Positions 1 to 6,713 of a stretch of 11,249 nucleotides of DNA are shown here, in pieces (within the stretch, counting starts at the first letter, position 1; each line of letters opens with the position of its first letter). The DNA is taken from NCBI GenBank assembly GCA_031178565.1, contig JAPSIU010000064.1:1-11249 (forward strand), in the 5' to 3' direction. Under the pieces are notes generated by a model. The model had not been told where the DNA came from. It was given only the letters and a program-made list of their open reading frames with translations, and searched no databases. Origin of the DNA: Leucobacter sp. (GTDB taxonomy: Bacteria; Actinomycetota; Actinomycetes; Actinomycetales; Microbacteriaceae). The position numbers were made by a program, and so were the translations under genes.

Positions 1-513
<513 letters not shown>

Positions 514-611
514 AAAAGTGGAGTCCTAACGAGACGAGCGGGCGTCGGCGCGGCGGGATGCCGGGCACGGCCGGGACGCGGAGCCCGGTTGCCAGAAGAA
601 GCCGACGCACT

Positions 612-617
612 ATTCTA
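612..617 (-). promoter_or_regulatory. Candidate -10 box for typA
   Basis: Read leftward, TAGAAT at 617-612 matches the -10 consensus at five of six bases and stands out in GC-rich DNA. No convincing -35 box precedes it. Transcription from here would give a 5' leader of roughly 90 nt. That leader includes an inverted repeat CCGGG/CCCGG (571-575 and 584-588). The rest of the 179-bp divergent region (514-692) shows nothing else I can name. Confidence 0.35.
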
Positions 618-680
618 CCTGATCGCCTGCGCGCCCCCTGTGCGAGCACCTCTCGCACGGCATCGAGAATCCAGATCGTA

Positions 681-686
681 TATGAT
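681..686 (+). promoter_or_regulatory. -10 box TATGAT for a leaderless exporter mRNA
   Basis: TATGAT ends exactly six bases before the ATG at 693, so position +1 would be the A of the start codon. No usable Shine-Dalgarno sequence precedes the ATG, which supports leaderless translation. The -35 region (658-663, CGGCAT) is poor. A small dyad, ATATG (680-684) and CATAT (690-694), overlaps the box and start codon and could be an operator, though it may be chance. Confidence 0.6.
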
Positions 687-692
687 CCGCAT

Positions 693-1886
693 ATGACCAC
701 GCCTCCCCAGCTCACGCGCGGGCTCCTGGCGGTGCTCTCCTTCCTCGCTGCTGTCGGCCCCTTCGCAACCGACATGTACCTGGCGTCCTTCACCGAGATC
801 GCCCGGGATCTCGGCGCTCCGGCATCATCCGTGCAGCTCACGCTCACCGCGTTCCTCATCGGCATGGGCATCGGGCAGCTGCTGCTCGGCCCGCTCTCCG
901 ACCAGTGCGGCAGGCGCCCGGTGCTCGTCATCGCGCTTGCGGTCTTCGCCGCCTCGAGCATCGCGATGGTCTTCGCCCCCAACATCGCCGTCTTCGTCGC
1001 ACTGCGCGCGGTGCAGGGCATCTCGGGATCCGCGGGCGTCGTGGTCTCCCGCGCGATCGCGGTGGACCTCTCCGAGGGAGCGGCGGCGATCCGCGCCATC
1101 AGCCTCATCGCCATGTTCGTCGGGCTCGGCCCGCTGCTCGCCCCGCCCGTCGGCGGCGCGATCCTCACCGTCGGCGACTGGCGCGCCGTGCTCGCGACCC
1201 TCGCCGCGATCGCCGTCGCCATGTTCGCGCTCGCGGCGATATTCGTGCCCGAGTCGTTGCCGCGCGAGGCGCGCGGCAACTCTGGCCTGCGCACCGCGCT
1301 GAGCAACTTCGGCACCCTGCTCGGCAACGGCCGCTTCCTGCTGCTCATGTGCGTGTTCGGTCTCGGTTTCGGCGGCATGATGTCGTACATCTCCGCGTCG
1401 CCGTTCGTCGGGCAGGTGGTGCTGGGGATGCCGCCGTTCCTCTACTCCCTCGCGTTCGCGACGGGAGCGGCGGCCATGATCCTGTCCAACATGCTGAACG
1501 CGCGCCTCGCCGGGCGAGTGCCTCCCCAGCGCATGATGCTCATCGGCAGTCTCCTCTCCCTCGCGTCCGGCATCACCCTCACGGCTGCGAGCGCGAGCGG
1601 CGGACTCTCCCACGCGCTCTTCATCGTCTGCGCGTTCGTGCTGACCGGGGGCACCGGGCTCATCATGTCGAACTCGAGCGCCATCGCGCTGTCCCTCGCC
1701 GACGAGGCGCGAGGATCCGGATCGGCGCTGCTCGGCGCATCGCAGTTCGCCGTCGGCGGCCTCGCCTCCCCGCTCGTGGGCGCATGGGGCGAGCACACGG
1801 CGCTCCCCATGTCGCTGTTCGTGCTCGCCACGGCGGTGCTGGCCTGCGCGGGCGCGCTGCGCTACGTGCTCCGGAACCGCGGCTGA
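693..1886 (+). CDS. Bcr/CflA-family drug efflux MFS transporter
   Basis: This predicts a 397-residue inner-membrane exporter of the Bcr/CflA subgroup of the major facilitator superfamily, which uses the proton gradient to expel small molecules such as bicyclomycin or chloramphenicol. The length is normal for the group. Visible features: TDMYL at 26-30 in the first helix (the group's hallmark after helix 1), loop 2-3 motif A GPLSDQCGRRP at 66-76, motif B RAVQG at 105-109 and the antiporter motif C region GLGPLLAPPVGG at 144-155. Strongly hydrophobic segments follow to the end, consistent with 12 helices. The start at 693 is chosen because it begins just before helix 1 and sits six bases after a TATGAT box. 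An upstream ATG at 682 closes within five codons. The substrate cannot be told from sequence. It is the first of two rightward genes and divergent from typA. Confidence 0.92.
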   Translation: MTTPPQLTRGLLAVLSFLAAVGPFATDMYLASFTEIARDLGAPASSVQLTLTAFLIGMGIGQLLLGPLSDQCGRRPVLVIALAVFAASSIAMVFAPNIAVFVALRAVQGISGSAGVVVSRAIAVDLSEGAAAIRAISLIAMFVGLGPLLAPPVGGAILTVGDWRAVLATLAAIAVAMFALAAIFVPESLPREARGNSGLRTALSNFGTLLGNGRFLLLMCVFGLGFGGMMSYISASPFVGQVVLGMPPFLYSLAFATGAAAMILSNMLNARLAGRVPPQRMMLIGSLLSLASGITLTAASASGGLSHALFIVCAFVLTGGTGLIMSNSSAIALSLADEARGSGSALLGASQFAVGGLASPLVGAWGEHTALPMSLFVLATAVLACAGALRYVLRNRG

Positions 1887-1903
1887 CCGCAGGCGGTCCC
1901 GGC

Positions 1904-1909
1904 TACGCT
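1904..1909 (+). promoter_or_regulatory. -10 box TACGCT for a leaderless CPBP gene mRNA
   Basis: TACGCT (TAnnnT class) ends six bases before the ATG at 1916, so the predicted transcript starts on the start codon. There is no Shine-Dalgarno sequence in the 29-bp gap after the exporter stop. The -35 region is weak: CTGACC at 1883-1888 is only 15 bp upstream. The gene may also be reached by read-through from the exporter. Confidence 0.55.
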
Positions 1910-1915
1910 GAGCAC

Positions 1916-2743
1916 ATGCTCCAGTACGCCTCATCGCAACGCTTCGCACCGATCCGACCCGCGGTGGCTCGTCGCCTGCGATGGGAGATCTGCGTCGTGC
2001 TGGCGCTCTCCTTCGGAGCCTCCGCCGTCTACGCGATCGTGAATATCATCGAGCGCGTGACGCGCGACACGGCGCTCGCCTCGCAGACCGCCACCATCAA
2101 CCGCCCGCTCGCAGAGCGTCCGGTCTTCGATCTCGTCTATCAGCTGCTCGGGGTCGCCTTCGGGCTCGCCCCGGTCGCCCTCGTCGTCTTCCTCCTGTGG
2201 AGCAGCGGCCGACCGCACCTCGCGAGGCTCGGGCTCGGGGCACCGCGGGGCGACTCACGACTGTGGTGGCTGCGCGAGACCGGCGGCGGGTTCGCTCTGG
2301 CCCTGCTCATCGGCGCACCCGGCATCGCCTTCTACCTCTTCGCGAAGTGGATCGGGATCAACACGACCGTCGTACCGACCGCGCTCGACGCGTACTGGTG
2401 GACCGTCCCCGTGCTCGTGCTGCAGGCGCTGCGCGCGGCGCTCGGCGAGGAGCTCATCGTCGTCGCGTACCTCTTCGAGCGCCTGCGCCGCCTCGGCGTG
2501 GGACCCGTCGCGACCATCGTGTCGAGCGCGCTGCTCCGCGGCAGCTACCACCTCTACCAGGGCTTCGGAGGGTTCATCGGCAATGTCGTGATGGGTCTCG
2601 TCTTCGGCTGGGCCTACCACCGCTACGGACGGTCGCTGCCGCTCATCATCGCGCACTGGGTGCTCGATATCGTGAGCTTCGCAGGGTACGCTCTCGCGAT
2701 CGCCCTGTGGCCGGGGCTGTTCGCACCGCCCTCCTCGGGATGA
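1916..2743 (+). CDS. CPBP-family intramembrane metalloprotease-like protein
   Basis: This predicts a 275-residue polytopic membrane protein of the CPBP (CAAX protease and bacteriocin-processing, ABI) family, whose members are intramembrane glutamate/metal proteases or self-immunity factors. The core motifs are in the C-terminal half: motif 1 GEELIVVAYL at 177-186 with glutamates 178 and 179, motif 2 with His212 in RGSYHLYQG, and motif 3 AHWVLD at 246-251 with His247 and Asp251. The usual EExxxR arginine is replaced by valine, a variant I recall in other actinobacterial members. A charged N terminus is followed by a first helix at about 24-45, and several more helices follow. The substrate is unknown. 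The ATG at 1916 is chosen for the matching leaderless promoter. Its end faces the anchored-protein gene (stop at 2769). Confidence 0.88.
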   Translation: MLQYASSQRFAPIRPAVARRLRWEICVVLALSFGASAVYAIVNIIERVTRDTALASQTATINRPLAERPVFDLVYQLLGVAFGLAPVALVVFLLWSSGRPHLARLGLGAPRGDSRLWWLRETGGGFALALLIGAPGIAFYLFAKWIGINTTVVPTALDAYWWTVPVLVLQALRAALGEELIVVAYLFERLRRLGVGPVATIVSSALLRGSYHLYQGFGGFIGNVVMGLVFGWAYHRYGRSLPLIIAHWVLDIVSFAGYALAIALWPGLFAPPSSG

Positions 2744-2748
2744 GCGAG

Positions 2749-2764
2749 GCGGGCTCGTCCCCGC
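2749..2764. terminator. Weak hairpin between convergent genes
   Basis: GCGGG (2749-2753) and CCCGC (2760-2764) form a 5-bp stem with a six-base loop in the 25-bp gap between two convergent stop codons. It has no U tract on either strand. It may help stop transcription in both directions, but is short enough to be chance. Confidence 0.25.
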
Positions 2765-2768
2765 GGGA

Positions 2769-3494
2769 TCACATCGGTGCGATGCTCTCCACGAACGCCG
2801 CGGTCAGCCCCCAGAGCTCGTCGTACAGCTCCGGTGCCGCCTCGCAGCGCTCGGCCGGCTTGCGCACCGTGAAGGTGCCGTTCTCCAGCCGTGTGGCTCC
2901 CCACTGGTCCCGCATCGCCGCGCAGGAGGGGGGAAGCTGGTCGATCAGCGGGCTGCTCAGCACGAGATTGACGTTGTCGGGGATCGTGTAGCTCGTCATG
3001 CCGAATTTGGTACTGAGCTGCGAGGTGGCTCCCCACGCCTCAATGCGCAGCTCGGTCGTCGGTCCGACCTCGACGGAGGGCACCCGGTTCTCGTCCGGCT
3101 CCTCCGTCTCCGGTTCCTGCGTCTCGCCCGGCTCGCTCGTCGTGGGGCTCGTGGTGGTCGTCTGCTCCTGCGTCGTCGGCGCGCTGCCCGGCTCGGGATC
3201 CTGGGTGCCGGTGCGCGCCGTGGTGACGATGAGGATCGAGGCGATGAGCGCGAGCACCGCGACGATCCCGACGACGATCCAGGGTTTCGCGCTGGCGGCC
3301 CGGTCGTCACCCGAGCGGTCGTCCGTCGGCCGCCCCTTCGCGGGGCCGTCGTTCGCGCCGGCCCGAGGGCTGGCGATCAACTGCGCGGTGCGCACCCGCT
3401 CGGCCTGCTCGTAGGCGAGCCGCTCGCGCGCGGACACCGGCTTCGGTTCCTCCGGAGATGAACCGAAGAGCTCGTCGAGTGGATCTTTGCTCAC
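2769..3494 (-). CDS. Single-pass membrane-anchored protein of unknown function
   Basis: I do not recognise this 241-residue family. The layout is clear: a charged, Ser/Asp/Arg-rich cytoplasmic stretch (1-70), one transmembrane helix at about 71-93 (PWIVVGIVAVLALIASILIV), a Thr/Glu/Pro-rich flexible spacer (about 95-138), then a folded-looking outer domain (about 139-241) with two cysteines, Cys191 and Cys217, that could form a disulfide. There is no cleavable signal peptide, so it is probably a type II membrane protein with the C terminus outside. The GTG at 3494 is supported by a promoter placed for a leaderless start. It lies 45 bp beyond the methyltransferase gene but has its own promoter. 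It is convergent with the CPBP gene, and a role cannot be inferred from these neighbours. Confidence 0.8.
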   Translation of the reverse strand: MSKDPLDELFGSSPEEPKPVSARERLAYEQAERVRTAQLIASPRAGANDGPAKGRPTDDRSGDDRAASAKPWIVVGIVAVLALIASILIVTTARTGTQDPEPGSAPTTQEQTTTTSPTTSEPGETQEPETEEPDENRVPSVEVGPTTELRIEAWGATSQLSTKFGMTSYTIPDNVNLVLSSPLIDQLPPSCAAMRDQWGATRLENGTFTVRKPAERCEAAPELYDELWGLTAAFVESIAPM

Positions 3495-3500
3495 GTGCCA

Positions 3501-3529
3501 AGCCTAACGATTTCCGGGCCCGGTGTCGT
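3501..3529 (-). promoter_or_regulatory. Promoter for the anchored-protein gene, leaderless
   Basis: Read leftward: ACGACA at 3529-3524 (four of six to TTGACA), a 17-bp spacer, TAGGCT at 3506-3501, six bases, then GTG at 3494. Both box spacing and distance to the start codon are ideal. This is the best-formed promoter in the window. The spacer contains the perfect palindrome CCGGGCCCGG (3514-3523). Confidence 0.65.
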
Positions 3530-3539
3530 ACCGTGCGCT

Positions 3540-4442
3540 TCAGCCCTGGTCTCCGGCGGCCGCGAGAGCCTCGATGTGCGGTACGTCGGTGCCGCAGCAT
3601 CCGCCGAACACGAGGGCGTTCGGAGCGAGCGCGCGGAGCCGCAGCTCCTGCTCCGCGAACCCGGCCGGGCCGTCACCCGGCCCGTCGTCGCCGTGCCTGG
3701 CCGCGTTCAACCGGAATCCGACGATCCTCGAGAGACCCTCGGCTCCGGCTGATGCACGAAGCCCCTCGGCGACCTCCGCGGGGTGAGCGCAGTTGACGAG
3801 GAACCCCAGCGCAGCGCCGTCCGTCGCCGCGTCCGCCTGCGCGATGGCCTCGGCGATCGTGCTGCCGTCGGCGGGGCGCCCGTCCGCCCCGACGACGTAG
3901 GACACGGCCACCGGGATGCGCGCCCGGAGCGCCGCGCGGATGACTCCGATGCCCTCGGCCGCGTCGAGGGTCGTCACCGAGGTGACGCGATCCGCCCCGG
4001 CCTCCGCGAGCGCGACGACCTGCGCCGTGTGATACCGCTCGGCCTCGTCGGCCGTCATCCGCTCCCCCGCGAGGTAGTCGTCGAAGCGCGGGCCGACGCA
4101 GCCGTTCACGACGATCTCCGATGCAGGCGCCTCCTCCGGCATCATCTCATCGACCAGGCTTCGCACGAGCGCCACCGCGTCCGTATTCACCCGGGCGAGC
4201 GCCTCCGCGTCATAGCCGAGCCGCGCTCCCCAGTCGGGGTTGGCCCGCCAGGTGGGGGTGTCGAGCACGAGCGTCAGGCCGCGCTCCACCGCCAGCTCGA
4301 CGAACGGCCTGAAGTAGGATCTGAGCGCCTCGCGCCCCTCGGCCGTCTCGAGCAGCACGAACGCGGCGAACTCGGGAAGCTCCTGCCCGAGACGATCCGC
4401 GAGCGCGGTCTCGATCCCGCCGTCCGCGAGCACCCGGCTCAT
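3540..4442 (-). CDS. Homocysteine S-methyltransferase-family protein
   Basis: This 300-residue cytoplasmic enzyme belongs to the Zn-dependent homocysteine S-methyltransferase family, which moves a methyl group from S-methylmethionine, SAM or another donor to homocysteine to make methionine. The N-terminal LADGGIETALADRLG (5-19) matches the barrel start that carries the conserved DGG. The zinc ligands are visible: Cys218 in LVNCAHP and the adjacent pair Cys282-Cys283 in FGGCCGT. The usual TNTYQA segment reads TPTWRANPDW (62-71), so this is a subfamily whose acceptor may differ. The ATG at 4442 overlaps the TGA of the upstream phosphotransferase gene in an ATGA, indicating translational coupling. 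It ends 45 bp before the next gene. The family assignment is firm; the true substrate is not. Confidence 0.88.
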   Translation of the reverse strand: MSRVLADGGIETALADRLGQELPEFAAFVLLETAEGREALRSYFRPFVELAVERGLTLVLDTPTWRANPDWGARLGYDAEALARVNTDAVALVRSLVDEMMPEEAPASEIVVNGCVGPRFDDYLAGERMTADEAERYHTAQVVALAEAGADRVTSVTTLDAAEGIGVIRAALRARIPVAVSYVVGADGRPADGSTIAEAIAQADAATDGAALGFLVNCAHPAEVAEGLRASAGAEGLSRIVGFRLNAARHGDDGPGDGPAGFAEQELRLRALAPNALVFGGCCGTDVPHIEALAAAGDQG

Positions 4443-5236
4443 GACGCGATCCCGTCGAGTTCGGCCGGGCGCCGATGGGCATCGAGCGCCGTTCTGATCG
4501 CCTCGCGTCTCATCTCGAAATCGCGTACTCGTGCGAGGTGCCGGTCCATGACGCCCGAGTCGCGGAGAGCGAGGGTCCCGGGATCCCCGCGCTCGATCCC
4601 CGCCTTCCAGCGCTCCGCGATGAGCGCCATCCGCGCGTCGACGGCGTCGAGCAGGGTCTCGGCGGTCGCTCCACTGTACGCCTGAGCGGCGAGCGCCAGC
4701 CGCCGCGCCGCGTCCTCCGCGGGGATCTCGCGCAGCAGCGGCACCCCCGACCAGCACAGGAAGGCGAGGTCGTCGACGGGGCACCCGGGTCCCGCGCGAT
4801 CCCAGTCGATCATCCCGCCGAACTCCCCATCGAGCACGACCCAGTTGTACAGCCCCGGATCGTTGTGGCAGATCACCTCGTCGTCGGCCAGTTCCTGCTC
4901 TCCCTGCCGCCACTCGAGCCGACCCGGGCGGAAGTCTGCGACCGCCTCGTGGAACCGCCGCAGCCACGCGGCCGCCGCGACGAGCGCTCGCTCGCTCGGC
5001 TGCTCGGTCTCGGGGTCGAGGGTGACGCCGGGGAGGTAGCCGAGCACCTCGCGGCCCTCGCCGTCGAATCCGTGCACCTCGGGCACGCCGTCGAGCCCGC
5101 GATCGCGGAGATGGCGCAGCAGCGCGTGCACCGCAGGGGTCCAGGGGCCCGTCGGTCGGTGAACACGGGTCTCCCCGTCGGAGGAGCGGACGCGCCACAC
5201 CCCTCCGGATCCGCCCGGAAGATAATCGGTTTCCAC
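4439..5236 (-). CDS. APH-type phosphotransferase (aminoglycoside phosphotransferase fold)
   Basis: This 265-residue protein has the kinase-like fold of aminoglycoside phosphotransferases, which also covers small-molecule kinases for other alcohols. The catalytic loop is ICHNDPGLYNW (122-132) with Asp126 and Asn131. The metal-binding segment is GMIDWDRAGPG (141-151) with Asp144. The segment RPTGPWTPAVHALLRHL (27-43) is typical of an actinobacterial subfamily. The usual ATP-anchoring lysine of the N lobe is not obvious: ETRVHRP (22-28) has His/Arg there. The GTG at 5236 is chosen because TACGGT ends six bases upstream; the GTG at 5238 is out of frame. It is the first gene of a two-gene unit with the methyltransferase (4-bp overlap), suggesting a sulfur or methyl metabolite rather than an antibiotic as substrate, but that is inference. 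Confidence 0.86.
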   Translation of the reverse strand: METDYLPGGSGGVWRVRSSDGETRVHRPTGPWTPAVHALLRHLRDRGLDGVPEVHGFDGEGREVLGYLPGVTLDPETEQPSERALVAAAAWLRRFHEAVADFRPGRLEWRQGEQELADDEVICHNDPGLYNWVVLDGEFGGMIDWDRAGPGCPVDDLAFLCWSGVPLLREIPAEDAARRLALAAQAYSGATAETLLDAVDARMALIAERWKAGIERGDPGTLALRDSGVMDRHLARVRDFEMRREAIRTALDAHRRPAELDGIAS

Positions 5237-5242
5237 ACCTCG

Positions 5243-5248
5243 ACCGTA
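5243..5248 (-). promoter_or_regulatory. -10 box TACGGT for the phosphotransferase-methyltransferase unit
   Basis: Read leftward, TACGGT ends six bases before the GTG at 5236, fitting a leaderless mRNA. No clear -35 is seen. An 11-bp dyad, CGCAC-A-GTGCG (5265-5275), sits where the -35 box should be and is a candidate operator. Confidence 0.55.
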
Positions 5249-5264
5249 CCGTCTTACGCCGCGG

Positions 5265-5275
5265 CGCACAGTGCG
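5265..5275. promoter_or_regulatory. Candidate operator dyad
   Basis: CGCAC (5265-5269) and GTGCG (5271-5275) form a perfect palindrome around one central base, lying 29-39 bp upstream of the phosphotransferase start and so over its -35 position. No matching site was seen elsewhere in the window, so a regulator cannot be named. Confidence 0.25.
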
Positions 5276-5310
5276 ATCCTCGATGATCCGTCCGCTGAGG
5301 AGCGCAGGCG

Positions 5311-5325
5311 CCGGGCTACACCCGG
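5311..5325 (-). terminator. Hairpin at the alarmone synthetase stop codon
   Basis: CCGGG and CCCGG form a perfect 5-bp GC stem around a five-base loop, TGTAG when read leftward, that contains the TAG stop of the synthetase. There is no U tract. It may weaken read-through into the phosphotransferase gene or slow ribosomes at the stop. Confidence 0.3.
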
Positions 5326-6035
5326 TGGATCCTCGTTCCCAGCTGCCGCAGCGGGAATGCATCGGCCTCCGTCCCGGGCTCCCCGTGCAGCTGCACGTGG
5401 AGGCGCTCCATGCGGGTGTCGAGCTCGGCGGCGATGTCGGCCGCGTGCTTGAGCTCCCGGATGAGCGTGTCGGGAACCTGCCGCTCGTACTTGTAGTAGA
5501 TCTTGTGCTCGAGCGTCGCCCAGAAGTCCATGGCGATGGTGCGGAACTGCACCTCGACCGGCACGTCGACGCGGCCGGTCGACAGATACACCGGCACCGA
5601 GATGATCGTGTGGAGGCTCTGATATCCGTTCGGCTTGGGCGAGTCGATGTAGTCCTCGACCTCGAGCACCGTGATGTCGTCCTGCTGGGTGAGCAGGTCG
5701 AAGAGGCGGTATACATCGCGGATGAATGCGCAGGTCACGCGCACCCCGGCGATGTCGTGGATCTCGCGCCGGATCGCGTCGAAGTCGGTGCCGACCCCGC
5801 GGCGTTCGAGCTTCTCGACGAGACTGTCGACGCTCTTGACGCGGCTCGAGACGTGCTCGATCGGGTTGTACTCGTGCATGTGGAGGAATTCCTCCCGGAG
5901 GATCGCGAGCTTCGTCTCGACCTCCTGCATCGCGAAGCGGTATTCGAGCAGGAACCGCTGCATCTGGTCACCGAGCAAACGCAGTGCACGTGCCGAAATA
6001 GTGATCTCGTCGTCGTCGACCGCGGGATGACTCAT
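5316..6035 (-). CDS. Small alarmone synthetase, RelA/SpoT domain (RelQ/RelP type)
   Basis: This 239-residue cytoplasmic protein is a single-domain (p)ppGpp synthetase: it transfers pyrophosphate from ATP to GDP or GTP, making the stringent-response alarmone. There is no HD hydrolase domain, TGS or ACT domain, so it is of the small alarmone synthetase class rather than a long Rel. Motifs: RVKSVDSLVEKLERRG (65-80), DIAGVRVTCAF (94-104), the G-loop region YIDSPKPNGYQSLHT (129-143) and VEVQFRTIAMDFWATLEHK (160-178), the last being characteristic of RelQ-like proteins. The N-terminal helix (about 20-50) and C-terminal helix (about 190-217) match the oligomerisation helices of this class. The ATG at 6035 has TACGCT seven bases upstream; GAGGA only two bases away is too close to act as a Shine-Dalgarno. 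It is probably monocistronic. Confidence 0.93.
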   Translation of the reverse strand: MSHPAVDDDEITISARALRLLGDQMQRFLLEYRFAMQEVETKLAILREEFLHMHEYNPIEHVSSRVKSVDSLVEKLERRGVGTDFDAIRREIHDIAGVRVTCAFIRDVYRLFDLLTQQDDITVLEVEDYIDSPKPNGYQSLHTIISVPVYLSTGRVDVPVEVQFRTIAMDFWATLEHKIYYKYERQVPDTLIRELKHAADIAAELDTRMERLHVQLHGEPGTEADAFPLRQLGTRIHRV

Positions 6036-6042
6036 GTTCCTC

Positions 6043-6059
6043 AGCGTAACCGCGACGCT
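6043..6059 (-). promoter_or_regulatory. Promoter -10 box and dyad upstream of the alarmone synthetase
   Basis: Read leftward, TACGCT (6048-6043) ends seven bases before the ATG at 6035, giving a leaderless or one-base-leader transcript. It is embedded in an inverted repeat AGCGT (6043-6047) and ACGCT (6055-6059). A second inverted repeat, CTCAGC (6040-6045) and GCTGAG (6069-6074), spans the whole promoter. The -35 is weak. This 55-bp gap holds nothing else. Confidence 0.5.
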
Positions 6060-6090
6060 TCCGAAGGTGCTGAGACTCTGCCCCCAACGC

Positions 6091-6597
6091 TCAAGTCGAC
6101 GCGGGATCGCTCCAGAGCAGCACGCCGTAGAGTTCCCCGCCGGGGATCGGCACGAAGCCGAGCGCCAGATACAACCACTTGGCCCGCACGTTGCGCGCGT
6201 CGACCGAGAGGCTCACACGCCGCACGCCGCGCGCTCGCGCCTCGTCGAGCAGGCGGCCGACCAGCATGCGGCCGATCCCCCGCCCGCGAAGATCGGGAGC
6301 CACCCAGACGCAGAACTCGGGAATCGTCGGATCCACCCAGCCGTAGCCGGGCTCCTCCGCGGGGAGATACAGCGCCCACGCCACGGCCACGGACTGCGCC
6401 TCGCACTCCGCCACGAGGCCGAAGTCCCCGCGCGACGGCACGATCTCGGTGTAACGCGCGAGATCGGGGCGGACCATGACGTCGTCCCGGGTGAACAGCG
6501 GCTCGGCCCAGTTGAAGTTGCCGAGCGACGCGGTGAGCAGCAGCTCGTGCTCACCCGCCTCGAGCGGGCGGATCCCCAGCGGTGGCTCGGTGCCCAT
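6091..6597 (-). CDS. GNAT-family N-acetyltransferase
   Basis: This 168-residue cytoplasmic protein has the GCN5-related acetyltransferase fold, moving an acetyl group from acetyl-CoA to an amine. Motif A is clear: the beta strand FCVWVAPDL (95-103) followed by the pyrophosphate-binding loop RGRGIGRML (104-112). Motif B follows: VSLSVDARNVRAKWLYLALGF (128-148), with the Asn and Tyr expected near the active site. A C-terminal strand ends the domain. The length is normal for a one-domain GNAT. The ATG at 6597 is preferred over an in-frame GTG at 6639, which would fall inside the 6636-6673 hairpin. GATGAT at 6609-6604 lies six bases upstream and could be a leaderless -10, but is a weaker match. 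The substrate is unknown. It stands alone between a hairpin and the synthetase promoter. Confidence 0.9.
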   Translation of the reverse strand: MGTEPPLGIRPLEAGEHELLLTASLGNFNWAEPLFTRDDVMVRPDLARYTEIVPSRGDFGLVAECEAQSVAVAWALYLPAEEPGYGWVDPTIPEFCVWVAPDLRGRGIGRMLVGRLLDEARARGVRRVSLSVDARNVRAKWLYLALGFVPIPGGELYGVLLWSDPAST

Positions 6598-6635
6598 GGA
6601 ATCATCATCTCGCCGTTGTCCGCCGAGCGGAGCGC

Positions 6636-6673
6636 ACACGCCGGAAGACGGTCAGAGGTCTTTCCGGACGTGT
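6636..6673 (-). terminator. Strong intercistronic hairpin, probable terminator
   Basis: Three paired blocks, ACACG (6636-6640), CCGGAA (6641-6646) and GAC (6647-6649), match GTC (6658-6660), TTCCGG (6662-6667) and CGTGT (6669-6673). That is 14 base pairs with two single-base bulges (6661, 6668) and an eight-base loop. No U run follows, which is common for actinobacterial terminators. It lies about 40 bp past the TAG at 6714 and fits the end of the ABC-F unit. Confidence 0.55.
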
Positions 6674-6713
6674 TCAGTCGAGGCCGGAGTATTCGGGATC
6701 GTACGCCCTCGAG

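Noticed and set aside
1885..1898. Mini-hairpin GACCG/CGGTC just after the exporter stop
   Set aside because: A five-base stem with four-base loop and no U tract is not enough to call a terminator, and the CPBP promoter overlaps it closely.
905..1900. Long open frames lying across or opposite the exporter gene
   Set aside because: They are Arg/Pro/His-rich translations of the other frames of a GC-rich gene, with poor third-position bias and no family resemblance. The exporter frame carries all MFS motifs.
3514..3523. Palindrome CCGGGCCCGG after the methyltransferase gene as a terminator
   Set aside because: It has no loop or U tract and lies in the spacer of the next promoter. Self-complementary GC decamers are expected at this composition.
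3783..5452. Rightward open frames opposite the methyltransferase and phosphotransferase genes
   Set aside because: They are antisense shadows with Arg/Asp/His-rich low-complexity sequence. The leftward frames contain zinc-ligand and kinase motifs.
6598..6639. An upstream GTG (6639) as start of the GNAT protein
   Set aside because: It would add 14 residues of unlikely sequence and place the start within the 6636-6673 hairpin. The ATG at 6597 fits the family length.
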